Assembly (NCBI GenBank): GCA_017442085.1
Contig: JAFSAW010000054.1
Location: forward strand, 1-32,041
Source: Oscillospiraceae bacterium
GTDB taxonomy: Bacteria > Bacillota > Clostridia > Oscillospirales > Ruminococcaceae
Length of the DNA: 32,041 nucleotides
Reading direction: 5' to 3'
The translations under genes were made by a program, and so were the position numbers. Shown here one piece after another: positions 1 through 6,851 of the stretch. Every line of letters begins with the position of its first letter. Positions within the stretch are counted from its first letter, which is position 1. The notes beneath the pieces are model-generated. The model did not search any database, had not been told where the DNA came from, and worked only from the letters and a program-made list of their open reading frames with translations.

Positions 1-641
1 ACCAGAAAACCCGCCTTTTTGCAGGCAGCATCAAACACTTTTCTTGTTCCGCTGTCTGCTTCTCTCAGCACAAACCTGTTTTTCACAAACTCGTCAGCAG
101 TTATTGTCTGCCCATCGGTGTATCTGCCGTCATTGGCAGCAAAAACCATCAGCCTGTCATTCATATATTCACTGCTTGTTATCATCGGGTCGTTTATTAC
201 ACCTTCGCTGAATGCAAAATCCAGCTCGTTGTTAAGCAGCTTTTCCACAAGTACATATGCAGGGCCGCAAAAACCCTTTACATCGGTGTTTTTATACACC
301 TGCTGAAAAGCTTTTACATACCGTGGCAGAAACCTTGCACCTATTGTAAAGGTGGCACCGACACGTATGGTGCCGTGCTTGTCCCAGTTGCGCATTTCGG
401 TTTCCATATCCGCAAAAAGTCCTTCGATGGATTTTACATATTCTTCAAAACGCTTGCCCGCCTGGGTAATAACCAGTTTTCTGCCTATGCGGTCAAACAG
501 AGAAACATTATAATAGCCTTCCAGCTCTTTTACCGCAAGACTTACTGCAGGCTGTGTCATATTAAGTGCATGGGCAGCCCTTGTGGTGTTGTAATCATTC
601 TGACAAAGGGCATAGAATATTTCCATATGTCGCAGCGTCAT
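1..641 (-). CDS. LysR-family transcriptional regulator (3' end outside window)
   Basis: The translated product begins MTLRHMEIFYALCQ and carries the LysR winged helix-turn-helix: residues ~17-36 hold the recognition region TRAAHALNMTQPAVSLAV, followed by LEGYYNVSLFDRIGRK and TQAGKRFEEYV, the usual wing. From about residue 90 (IRVGATFTIGARFLPRYV) the substrate-binding-type effector domain starts; the gene runs off the window at about residue 213, so roughly 80-90 residues are missing. The start is supported by AAGGAG about 7 bases upstream. It follows yaaA by 122 bases and has its own promoter. Proximity to bcp and yaaA invites comparison with OxyR, but no redox-cysteine assignment can be made from this part; the regulated genes are unknown. 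Family assignment is firm. Confidence 0.93.
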   Translation of the reverse strand, partial: MTLRHMEIFYALCQNDYNTTRAAHALNMTQPAVSLAVKELEGYYNVSLFDRIGRKLVITQAGKRFEEYVKSIEGLFADMETEMRNWDKHGTIRVGATFTIGARFLPRYVKAFQQVYKNTDVKGFCGPAYVLVEKLLNNELDFAFSEGVINDPMITSSEYMNDRLMVFAANDGRYTDGQTITADEFVKNRFVLREADSGTRKVFDAACKKAGFL

Positions 642-686
642 TGATATTCTCCTTTATATAAGCAATTGTTTATATGTATGTTCATT

Positions 687-715
687 ATTATATCAGTCAC
701 AATATAGCAATTCAA
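687..715 (-). promoter_or_regulatory. Sigma-A promoter of the LysR regulator gene
   Basis: On the minus strand, TTGAAT (710-715) and TATAAT (687-692) are separated by exactly 17 bases and lie 46 bases before the start codon of the LysR gene. Five of six -35 bases or fewer match consensus and the -10 is perfect, so the regulator can be transcribed independently of yaaA. Confidence 0.6.
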
Positions 716-763
716 CTGTGTGTCTCAACAATATCCGCCTGTGACATTTTTACAGTTAATATA

Positions 764-1516
764 TTAAACCGTTTTTTCTTTGATAAATACAAAAGTATCC
801 TTTTCAGAGTGCTTTTCGCTGTACCTGTATCCCTGGCGGTCAAAGGCTTTTATCCCGTCCGGGTCTGTTATGGCATTTTCTGCCATAAACCGCACCATCT
901 CGCCCCTTGCCATCTTGCAGGCTGTGCCTTTTTCGATTATTCTGCCGTCCTTTTCTTCGCCGAATACGCAGGTGACAAACCGTACATTCTGCGGCAGATA
1001 TTTTGACACGCAGATGCTGTATTCCTTTGAAGCAAGGTTTATTATGCAGTCGGTTTCGGCAAAAAGCTGCTGTGCAAGGCTGTCGCCCCAATAGCCGTAT
1101 AAATCCGCTGCATTTTCGGTTTTCAGCTTCGCCTGCATCTCAAGGCGGTAGGGCACAACCCCGTCAAAGGGGCGCAGAATGCCGTAAAAGCCCGACAGTA
1201 TGCGCAGGTGAGCCTGTATATATTCCAACTCGCTGTCTGTGAACACGTTTGGTGCCATATACTGATACTGTATGCCCTCATAGCTTAACACCGCAGGGGT
1301 AAGGTTGCGGCGCAGATTTACACGCTGCAGCCTTTCCACATTCTGCTGCAGAATGCTGTCGTTGCATTTCCACAGCTTTTTAAGGCTGTCGCAGTCCATA
1401 CCTTTCAGCTTTTCAAACAGAATTTCAGTGCGGGGCAAAAACTGCGGCAGGCTGCTGCAGGGCAGGCTGTCACAGTCTTCGTTCATCTTTTTTGCAGGAG
1501 AAATTATAATTCTCAT
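764..1516 (-). CDS. yaaA: Peroxide stress protein YaaA (DUF328 family)
   Basis: The 250-residue product starts MRIIISPAKKM, the signature opening of the YaaA/DUF328 family, and contains the conserved stretches LSYEGIQYQYM and LSGFYGILRPFDGVVPYRLEM, with NLASKEYS in the C-terminal half. Length matches the family (about 245-260). In E. coli YaaA limits intracellular iron during hydrogen peroxide stress and binds DNA; its biochemical mode is not fully settled. The start codon overlaps the stop of the upstream rhodanese gene by one base (TGATG arrangement), which indicates translational coupling in the operon bcp - rhodanese - yaaA. That grouping with a peroxiredoxin supports the peroxide-defence role by context. 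Confidence 0.95.
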   Translation of the reverse strand: MRIIISPAKKMNEDCDSLPCSSLPQFLPRTEILFEKLKGMDCDSLKKLWKCNDSILQQNVERLQRVNLRRNLTPAVLSYEGIQYQYMAPNVFTDSELEYIQAHLRILSGFYGILRPFDGVVPYRLEMQAKLKTENAADLYGYWGDSLAQQLFAETDCIINLASKEYSICVSKYLPQNVRFVTCVFGEEKDGRIIEKGTACKMARGEMVRFMAENAITDPDGIKAFDRQGYRYSEKHSEKDTFVFIKEKTV

Positions 1517-1893
1517 CAGTATTCAACCCCGTATTTCCAGCTGTTTATGCCGCCCATTTCGTAAATGTTGGTATAACCCAGCTTTGCAAGGGCCGCAGAC
1601 GCTGTTCTGCTGCGGTTGCCGCTGCGGCAGTACACCAGCACAGTGCTGTCCTTTGACGGAATAACCGCCGCTGCTGTTGTTTCGCTTATTGTGCCCACAG
1701 GCAGCAGCACAGCACCCTTTATATGCCCTGCTGCAAACTCGCTTTGCTCCCTTACATCAAGTACAACAACGCCGCCATTGTCCATCATTGATTTTGCTTC
1801 GCTTTGAGAAATGCTTTTGTAGCCGCCTTTGCCCTTTAAGGAAAAAAGCACAGCCGCAAGGATAACCGCCAGTATAATATATGTACCTTTCAT
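1516..1893 (-). CDS. Membrane-anchored rhodanese-like protein
   Basis: This 125-residue product has an N-terminal hydrophobic segment (residues ~4-18, YIILAVILAAVLFSL) that could be a signal anchor, followed by one rhodanese domain. The domain shows VVVLDVREQSEFAAGHIKGA and the active-site loop YCRSGNRS with the catalytic cysteine, and ends with the typical NIYEMGGINSWKYG. Rhodanese domains of this type move sulfane sulfur or act in thiol redox; with an anchor the domain should sit on the outer face of the membrane. It lies one base after the bcp stop codon and overlaps the yaaA start, so all three are co-transcribed. The physiological sulfur donor and acceptor are unknown. Confidence 0.92.
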   Translation of the reverse strand: MKGTYIILAVILAAVLFSLKGKGGYKSISQSEAKSMMDNGGVVVLDVREQSEFAAGHIKGAVLLPVGTISETTAAAVIPSKDSTVLVYCRSGNRSRTASAALAKLGYTNIYEMGGINSWKYGVEY

Positions 1894-1894
1894 A

Positions 1895-2359
1895 CTATTC
1901 TCCTTTTGTCAGATATTCCAGAATTTCCGCCGCATTTGTGTCGGGCTTAACCTTTGGCATAACCATTTCGATAATGCCGTTTTCGTCAATTACATAGGTT
2001 GTGCGCACCACGCCCATGCTTGTTTTGCCGTACAGCTTCTTTTCTTTCCACACATCGTATTTCTGTATTGCATCAAGCTCTGTGTCGGAAAGCAGTATAA
2101 ACGGCAGGCTGTGTTTTTCGGCAAACTTTATATGGCTTGCAGCAGAGTCTTTGCTTATGCCGATAACCACCGCATCAAGCTGCCTGAACCTGTCATAAGC
2201 CGATGCAAAGGCACAGGCCTGACGGGTGCAGCCCGGGGTGTTGTCCTTTGGATAAAAATAAAGCACAACCTTTCTGCCTGAAAAATCAGACAGATTCACA
2301 ATGTTTCCGTCCTTGTCGGGCAGTGCAAAGCCGGGGGCTTTTGTTCCTTTTTCCAGCAT
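1895..2359 (-). CDS. bcp: Bcp/PrxQ-type thioredoxin-dependent peroxiredoxin
   Basis: The 154-residue product has the AhpC/TSA thioredoxin fold with the Bcp signature FYPKDNTPGCTRQACAF: the peroxidatic cysteine is in PGCT (about residue 44) and the second cysteine in QAC five residues later, the PrxQ arrangement for an intramolecular disulfide. It reduces hydrogen peroxide and alkyl hydroperoxides using thioredoxin, encoded in this window at 6.5 kb. AAAGGAG lies at a good distance before the ATG. It is the first gene of the operon with rhodanese and yaaA, driven by the promoter at 2409-2437, which has a putative redox box just upstream. Length fits the family. Confidence 0.96.
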   Translation of the reverse strand: MLEKGTKAPGFALPDKDGNIVNLSDFSGRKVVLYFYPKDNTPGCTRQACAFASAYDRFRQLDAVVIGISKDSAASHIKFAEKHSLPFILLSDTELDAIQKYDVWKEKKLYGKTSMGVVRTTYVIDENGIIEMVMPKVKPDTNAAEILEYLTKGE

Positions 2360-2408
2360 GGTATATATCTCCTTTAAAACTGTATTTATTATGTATTCTT
2401 TTACTTAT

Positions 2409-2437
2409 ATTATATTTTTACAGCACACAGCTGTCTA
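2409..2437 (-). promoter_or_regulatory. Sigma-A promoter of the bcp operon
   Basis: Minus-strand TAGACA (2432-2437), a 17-base spacer, and TATAAT (2409-2414), ending 50 bases before the bcp start. The -35 matches five of six consensus bases. Confidence 0.65.
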
Positions 2438-2442
2438 TACTT

Positions 2443-2455
2443 ATGTGACAAGGTC
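2443..2455 (-). promoter_or_regulatory. Putative redox-regulon box upstream of bcp
   Basis: Minus-strand GAGACCTTGTCAC lies 5-7 bases upstream of the bcp -35 hexamer. Eleven bases (GACCTTGTCAC) are identical to the element upstream of rubredoxin at 4779-4791, and a related 13-mer precedes trxA. Position just upstream of -35 suggests an activator site. The cognate regulator is not known. Confidence 0.45.
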
Positions 2456-2502
2456 TCCAAAACAGCCTGCGTTCTGCCACAGTTTTTGCCAATCTGCCGC
2501 TA

Positions 2503-2531
2503 TTGCCTTATTCTGCAGAATTGTGTATAAT
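2503..2531 (+). promoter_or_regulatory. Candidate promoter of the acyltransferase-like gene at 2582
   Basis: TTGCCT (2503-2508), 17 bases, TATAAT (2526-2531), placed 50 bases before the ATG at 2582. The -10 is perfect and the -35 matches four of six bases. Confidence 0.5.
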
Positions 2532-2581
2532 TTGTGTAATATTTGTGAAACACTGCACTTTACATTTTGGGGAGAATTTAT

Positions 2582-3442
2582 ATGTTTGGAAAAAGACCTG
2601 ACGGCAGACAGCTTAAAAGCCTTGAGCCTATGCAGATGATTATGCCGTATATTATGAAAGACCGCCACGACAGTATGAATATGTACGAAGATACATTTCA
2701 GTGCGAGCCGTGGGACAAATACATAAAGGAAAAGGAAGCCGAAGGCCTTAAAATAGGCTATATGCACATTCTTATTGCGGCAATCGTGCGCCTAATTGCA
2801 CTGCGCCCACAGCTTAACCGTTTTTGTATGAACGGAAAAATCTATGCACGCCCTAAAATCTGGGTGAGCTTTGTTGTGCACCCGACACTGCGCGACGAAA
2901 GCGTGGGCACCACCATAAAAATGTGCTTTGAGGGCACCGAAACCATAACCGAAATTGCACAGATGATAAACGAGCGCGTGGCAAAGGAAACTGTTAACCG
3001 CACCGGCGAAAACGACACCGACAAGCTGATGCGCACTTTGATGCACAAAATACCGGGTTTTCTTATCAAGTTTGTTATCAATACACTTATGTGGATGGAC
3101 AAACACAGCATTATGCCAAAGGCGGTTATAGAGCTGAGCCCATTTCACACCTCTTTCTTTATCACCAACCTTAAGTCTCTTGGCATAAACCACATCTACC
3201 ACCACACCTACAACTTTGGCACAACAGGGCTGTTTTTTGCCATGGGCAAGGAAAAGCGCATACCCGTTGTTAAAAACGGAGAAATTGTGCAGGAAAAACA
3301 CATGGGCTTTGGCCTTGTAAGTGACGAACGCTTCTGCGACGGATTGTACTTTGCAAACAGTCTGCGTATGCTGCGTAAATTTATGAAAAATCCTGCTGTG
3401 CTGGAAACACCGCTGGACAAAAAGGCGGAAGACTGTCTGTAA
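2582..3442 (+). CDS. CAT/E2-fold acyltransferase-like protein, catalytic His replaced
   Basis: The 286-residue protein resembles the catalytic domain of 2-oxoacid dehydrogenase E2 and chloramphenicol acetyltransferases, but has no lipoyl or E1/E3-binding domain. Supporting stretches are NGKIYARPKIWVSFVVHPT, VIELSPFHTSFFITNLKSLG, and the C-terminal block FGLVSDERFCDGLYFANSL, which aligns with the E2 DHRVxDG motif. In this alignment the catalytic histidine is a glutamate (DERFCDG), while the Asp-Gly that follows is kept, so ordinary acyl transfer chemistry is doubtful. I chose ATG 2582 because GGGGAG lies just upstream; an in-frame TTG at 2567 lies before that site. It is monocistronic with its own promoter and terminator. 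Substrate unknown. Confidence 0.75.
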   Translation: MFGKRPDGRQLKSLEPMQMIMPYIMKDRHDSMNMYEDTFQCEPWDKYIKEKEAEGLKIGYMHILIAAIVRLIALRPQLNRFCMNGKIYARPKIWVSFVVHPTLRDESVGTTIKMCFEGTETITEIAQMINERVAKETVNRTGENDTDKLMRTLMHKIPGFLIKFVINTLMWMDKHSIMPKAVIELSPFHTSFFITNLKSLGINHIYHHTYNFGTTGLFFAMGKEKRIPVVKNGEIVQEKHMGFGLVSDERFCDGLYFANSLRMLRKFMKNPAVLETPLDKKAEDCL

Positions 3443-3463
3443 GCAGTTGAGTTTAAACCCAAG

Positions 3464-3497
3464 AAAAATCCTCTTTTTTCGAAAAGGGGATTTTTTG
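3464..3497 (+). terminator. Intrinsic terminator after the acyltransferase-like gene
   Basis: AAAAATCC-TCTTTT (3464-3477) pairs with AAAAGGGGATTTTT (3482-3495) around a TTCG tetraloop, followed by a T run. It begins 21 bases after the stop codon. Confidence 0.85.
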
Positions 3498-3604
3498 TAT
3501 TTTTGCAACTGAATATATACTTATTTTCCAACCTTTTTAAACCGCTGGAAATTTTTTCTGTTTTAATATATAGTATATGTATAACAATAAAAGGAGTTTT
3601 AAAA

Positions 3605-4741
3605 GTGAACAATCCTTCCATGCACTGGGCTTCTGTGTGGGGCAACGCTGTTTCTGTTGCTGAAAACAGACCCGAAACCTACTCCAGAAACATTACCCTG
3701 CGCTATCCTATTTATTCTCATTTTGAAGGCGAAGCAGTGCGCCTGACCTTTGACAACTACTGCGGCACCGATGCAATAACTATTGCAAAAACCACAGTTA
3801 TGATAGACAACGATTTTTACACCGTCACCTTTAACGGCGGCGAAAGTGTGACCATACCTGCGGGAGAAAACGCCGTTAGTGACCCGCTGGAATGCCACAT
3901 AAAAGCGCAGCGCACCTTTAATGTAAGCTTTTATCTTAAAGATTTTACACAGATGCGCTCGGTAGTGTTTACAAAAGGGCCGCTGTCTGTGGGCAGCTAT
4001 GCCCTTGGCGACCAGAGTGAAACCATTCTGTTTGATATGAACAAAAGCCGCACCACCCATTATTTTTACTTTTTAAGCAACGTTTCGGTTTATACACAGC
4101 AGAAAAACCGCACAGTTATCTGCTATGGCGACAGCATAACCGCACAGGACTGGCCCGACTATCTTGCCATGCGCTGTATTGACGAGGGACACAAAAACAC
4201 CGCCATTATACGCCGTGCAACCAGCGGCAGCCGCATTCTGCGCCAGTATGACTGTATTGTTTACGAATCCTACGGGCTTAAGGGCGAAAACCGTTTTGGC
4301 CACGAAATCCCCGGCACCGACGGTGCAGACACAGTGCTTATACAGCAGGGCATAAACGACATTATTCACCCTGTAGGCACCGAGGTTAACCCCTACCGCC
4401 CTATGAGCGACCTGCCCACAGTGGAAGAGCTGATTGACGGAATGAAATATTATATAAACCTTGCCCGCAGCTATGGCATGAAGGTTTATGTGGGCACCCT
4501 GCTGCCAATTGAGGGCTGGCGCACCTATGCCCCTTTCCGTGAGGAGATGCGCACCGCTTTCAACAACTGGATACGCACCACCGACCTTATTGACGGCTAT
4601 GTGGATTTTGACAAGGCTTTGTGCGACCCCAATAACCCGACGGCTTTTCTGCCTTATTATGACAGCGGCGACCACCTGCACCCAAGCCCAATGGGCTACA
4701 AGGCAATGGCTGATGCGGTGCTTAAGGAGATAATTGAATAG
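3605..4741 (+). CDS. SGNH/GDSL-type hydrolase with N-terminal beta domain
   Basis: The 378-residue protein ends with a GDSL-like esterase domain: block I VICYGDSITAQDW (nucleophile Ser, about residue 180), block III GINDII (oxyanion Asn), and block V DHLHPSPMGY (catalytic Asp and His). The first ~170 residues look beta-rich and contain no recognised catalytic motif; they resemble the jelly-roll modules often found before GDSL domains of carbohydrate esterases. The GTG at 3605 is preferred over upstream in-frame starts because AAAGGAG sits 7-8 bases before it. No signal peptide is visible with this start, so the enzyme is probably cytosolic. Likely an acyl or acetyl esterase; substrate cannot be read from sequence. 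Confidence 0.88.
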   Translation: MNNPSMHWASVWGNAVSVAENRPETYSRNITLRYPIYSHFEGEAVRLTFDNYCGTDAITIAKTTVMIDNDFYTVTFNGGESVTIPAGENAVSDPLECHIKAQRTFNVSFYLKDFTQMRSVVFTKGPLSVGSYALGDQSETILFDMNKSRTTHYFYFLSNVSVYTQQKNRTVICYGDSITAQDWPDYLAMRCIDEGHKNTAIIRRATSGSRILRQYDCIVYESYGLKGENRFGHEIPGTDGADTVLIQQGINDIIHPVGTEVNPYRPMSDLPTVEELIDGMKYYINLARSYGMKVYVGTLLPIEGWRTYAPFREEMRTAFNNWIRTTDLIDGYVDFDKALCDPNNPTAFLPYYDSGDHLHPSPMGYKAMADAVLKEIIE

Positions 4742-4778
4742 ATAACATTTTATATGCAGTCCGGCATTATCATATTTT

Positions 4779-4791
4779 GTGACCTTGTCAC
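4779..4791 (+). promoter_or_regulatory. Palindromic redox-regulon box upstream of rubredoxin
   Basis: GTGACCTTGTCAC is an inverted repeat (GTGAC / GTCAC with a 3-base centre). Eleven bases recur upstream of bcp and a two-mismatch version precedes trxA. It lies upstream of the rubredoxin -10 candidates TATACT (4814-4819, with an extended TG) and TATAAT (4819-4824), where no good -35 hexamer exists, fitting an activator-dependent promoter. Confidence 0.5.
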
Positions 4792-4864
4792 TGAATAAAC
4801 CGGTTTTTACTGCTATACTATAATCATAAAAGATAAACAAAACAAATTAACGGAGGTTATAATT

Positions 4865-5020
4865 ATGAAATATAAATGTGATGTATGCGGTTGGGAATAT
4901 GACGAAGCTGTAGGTTATCCTGAAGGCGGTATTGCACCAGGCACAAAATGGGAAGATGTTCCTGAAGATTTTGAATGCCCGCTGTGCGGCGTTGGCAAGG
5001 ATATGTTCAGCGAAGAATAA
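4865..5020 (+). CDS. rub: Rubredoxin
   Basis: A 51-residue protein, [17 protein letters not shown] at the N-terminus, with the two rubredoxin knuckles CDVCG (Cys5, Cys8) and CPLCG (Cys38, Cys41) that hold one Fe(SCys)4 centre, plus the conserved [12 protein letters not shown] segment. Length equals that of canonical clostridial rubredoxins (52-54). It is a cytosolic one-electron carrier, in anaerobes usually donating to oxygen or peroxide reductases such as rubrerythrin or flavodiiron proteins; no such partner is in this window. GGAGG is placed 8-9 bases before the ATG. It is a single-gene unit with its own promoter region and terminator. Confidence 0.96.
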   Translation: MKYKCDVCGWEYDEAVGYPEGGIAPGTKWEDVPEDFECPLCGVGKDMFSEE

Positions 5021-5075
5021 TATTCTGCATTAATATATAAGTCCACAAAATATAAAAATACATTCAAAACAAAGG

Positions 5076-5110
5076 GTGTGCGGATAAAAGGTGTTCCGCA
5101 CACTTTTTAT
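5076..5110 (+). terminator. Intrinsic terminator of rubredoxin
   Basis: GTGTGCGGA (5076-5084) pairs with TCCGCACAC (5095-5103 region), followed by TTTTTA. Confidence 0.85.
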
Positions 5111-5357
5111 TTTGTCAAATAAAATATTTCAATCAGCAATTACATACAAAAGCAACGGAAAACGGCATATTGTGTGCTGTTTTCCGCTGCTTTTGTATAT
5201 ATGAGGGTATATTCAACGGCCTCCAGACAAGAAAACACAAACCTGATTTTTAACACAAAAAGGTTGCTGCAGCGTCGAAAGCACTTGCATTACACAAAGT
5301 AGCGCTGCGTGTTTTCTCCTTCCAGCACCTCTTTTTCTGTAAAAACAGACAAAATGT

Positions 5358-5391
5358 ATCCGCCATACCATTGTTATATGATATGGCGGAT
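5358..5391 (-). terminator. Hairpin downstream of trxB, possible terminator
   Basis: ATCCGCCATA (5358-5367) pairs with TATGGCGGAT (5382-5391). The tail on the minus strand is only moderately T-rich. The right arm plus GGATATTTATGTTTT resembles the terminator at 16237-16283. Confidence 0.45.
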
Positions 5392-5435
5392 ATTTATGTT
5401 TTCTTATCTGTATGCCGTTTTTATGGAGTACCTTT

Positions 5436-6356
5436 TTAATTCTCTGCCAGATATTCTTCTGCCATATGGGCTGCCACTGCACCGTCAGCAACTGCTGTAA
5501 CCACCTGGCGCAGCTGCTTTGTGCGCACATCGCCCACTGCAAACACGCCGCCGATATTTGTCTTTGTGCTTTCATCGGCAACAATATAACCGCCCTTGTC
5601 AAGCTGCAGGCTGTCTTTAACCAGCTCTGTTGCAGGTTTTCTGCCTATGCTTATAAACACGCCGTCGCAGTCAATCTGTTTTTCCTGCCCGCTGTTTACA
5701 TCTTTAACCACAACACCTCTTACCTTGCCGCTGTGGAGAATTTCTTTAACTGTGCTGTTCCACACAAATTCCACGTTTTCGGCGTTCATCAGCGGCTGAT
5801 GATATATCTTTGTGGCACGCAGAGTGTCACGGCGATGGACAATGATAACCTTTTCTGCCACACGGCTTAACAGCAAAGCGTCTGCTGCTGCGCTGTTGCC
5901 GCCGCCAACCACCACAACGGTTTTGCCCTTGTAGAACATTCCGTCACAGGCTGCACAGTAGGCAACACCACGGCCAATAAGGCTGTTTTCTTCCGGCAGG
6001 CCAAGCTCTCTTGGGCTTGCACCTGTGGCAATAACCACTGTTCTGCCGTAAAGCTCACCTTCGCTGGTATCTGCTTTTTTAGGTCTTGCATCAAGGTCAA
6101 GGCTGTAAACTTCGGCATATTCGGTCTGTGCGCCAAAGCGCTGTGCCTGTGCCTGCATCTTTTCTGCAAGTTCAAAGCCGTCAACGCCGTCTTCAAAACC
6201 CGGGTAGTTGTCTATCTGGTGTGTCAGCGCCATCTGGCCCCCTGCGGAAAGTTTTTCCAGCACCAGCACGCTCAGGCCTGCCCTTGCGGCATAAAGGGCT
6301 GCTGTGTAGCCACCCGGGCCGCCGCCGATTATAAGCATATCGTAAACCTTTGTCAT
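5436..6356 (-). CDS. trxB: Thioredoxin reductase (NADPH, flavoprotein)
   Basis: The 306-residue protein has the FAD-binding GGGPGGYTAALYAARAGL at the N-terminus, the redox-active pair CAACDG (about residues 133-138), a second dinucleotide-binding motif VVVGGGNSAAADALLLS with the HRRD NADPH-type segment, and the C-terminal GVFAVGDVRTKQLRQVVTA that binds FAD. This is the low-molecular-weight bacterial TrxB type, which reduces thioredoxin. AGGAGG is located just upstream of the ATG. It lies 104 bases downstream of trxA on the same strand, making a trxA-trxB unit that would feed electrons to Bcp. Length is typical (305-320). Confidence 0.97.
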   Translation of the reverse strand: MTKVYDMLIIGGGPGGYTAALYAARAGLSVLVLEKLSAGGQMALTHQIDNYPGFEDGVDGFELAEKMQAQAQRFGAQTEYAEVYSLDLDARPKKADTSEGELYGRTVVIATGASPRELGLPEENSLIGRGVAYCAACDGMFYKGKTVVVVGGGNSAAADALLLSRVAEKVIIVHRRDTLRATKIYHQPLMNAENVEFVWNSTVKEILHSGKVRGVVVKDVNSGQEKQIDCDGVFISIGRKPATELVKDSLQLDKGGYIVADESTKTNIGGVFAVGDVRTKQLRQVVTAVADGAVAAHMAEEYLAEN

Positions 6357-6460
6357 ATTTTCCGCCTCCTGAATGCAGATTTAAAATAATTCCGCCACCT
6401 GTGTGGCTGTGTAACAGTGCGGGGCGTGCCCCCTTTTATGTTGAGTATGTGCAGATAATC

Positions 6461-6778
6461 CTACAGATTTTCTGCAATAAAGCTGTCGATTGCTGCCTTG
6501 GACGGCGGATTAACCACCGATGCAACCGCCTTGCCGTTTTTGTAAAGGATAAGGGACGGGATGATGTCGATACCCTGCTGGTCGGACAGTGCTTCTTCCT
6601 CGTCGATGTTGATTTTTACAACTTCAATTTCACCGGCGTACTGCTGTGCAATTTTGTCATATGCAGGGGATATTCTGCGGCAGTATCCGCACCACGGTGC
6701 CCAGAAATCCACCAGTACAGGTTTGTCCCCGTTTATAAGCTGTTCAAATTTATTTCTGTCTATATTCAAAGCTGCCAT
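6461..6778 (-). CDS. trxA: Thioredoxin with a WCGYC active site
   Basis: A 105-residue single-domain thioredoxin: VLVDFWAPWCGYCRRISP holds the active-site pair, DEEEALSDQQGIDIIPSLILYKNGK the cis-proline loop (IP in place of the common TP). The active site reads WCGYC instead of the canonical WCGPC; substitution of this proline usually raises the redox potential in studied thioredoxins, so this protein may be less reducing than standard TrxA. Neighbour trxB lies directly downstream, supporting a true thioredoxin role. The gene is preceded by a possible promoter and a box shared with bcp and rubredoxin. Confidence 0.95.
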   Translation of the reverse strand: MAALNIDRNKFEQLINGDKPVLVDFWAPWCGYCRRISPAYDKIAQQYAGEIEVVKINIDEEEALSDQQGIDIIPSLILYKNGKAVASVVNPPSKAAIDSFIAENL

Positions 6779-6810
6779 ATCTGTAGCCCCTTTCTGTTTT
6801 TTCTGATTAT

Positions 6811-6839
6811 ATTATACAATGGAAAAATTTTCTTTTAAG
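6811..6839 (-). promoter_or_regulatory. Candidate promoter of trxA-trxB
   Basis: Minus-strand CTTAAA (6834-6839), 17 bases, TATAAT (6811-6816). The -10 is perfect but the -35 is weak, as expected if an activator bound at the adjoining box is needed. Confidence 0.45.
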
Positions 6840-6851
6840 TGAGTTTGTCAC
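6839..6851 (+). promoter_or_regulatory. Redox-regulon box upstream of trxA
   Basis: GTGAGTTTGTCAC (plus-strand reading), an inverted repeat GTGA / TCAC, two mismatches from GTGACCTTGTCAC before rubredoxin. It abuts the weak -35 of trxA and lies immediately after the stop codon of the dehydrogenase at 6852. Confidence 0.4.

Larger units (their letters stand above)
5021..5435. other. 415-base gene-free region with three hairpins
   Basis: Between the convergent rubredoxin and trxB genes no supported gene was found. It contains the rubredoxin terminator, a long 20-bp-class imperfect hairpin at 5145-5197 (TACAAAAGCA ... TGCTTTTGTA with the inner arms CGGAAAAC / GTTTTCCG) lacking a T tract, and a hairpin at 5358-5391 (ATCCGCCATA / TATGGCGGAT) that may stop trxB transcripts. 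Confidence 0.7.

Noticed and set aside
1-2437. Naming the LysR protein OxyR because of bcp and yaaA nearby.
   Set aside because: The diagnostic redox cysteines cannot be assigned in the truncated sequence and the family has many members.
5145-5197. The long hairpin as a terminator.
   Set aside because: It lacks a T tract in either direction and lies after a complete rubredoxin terminator; treated as a plain inverted repeat.
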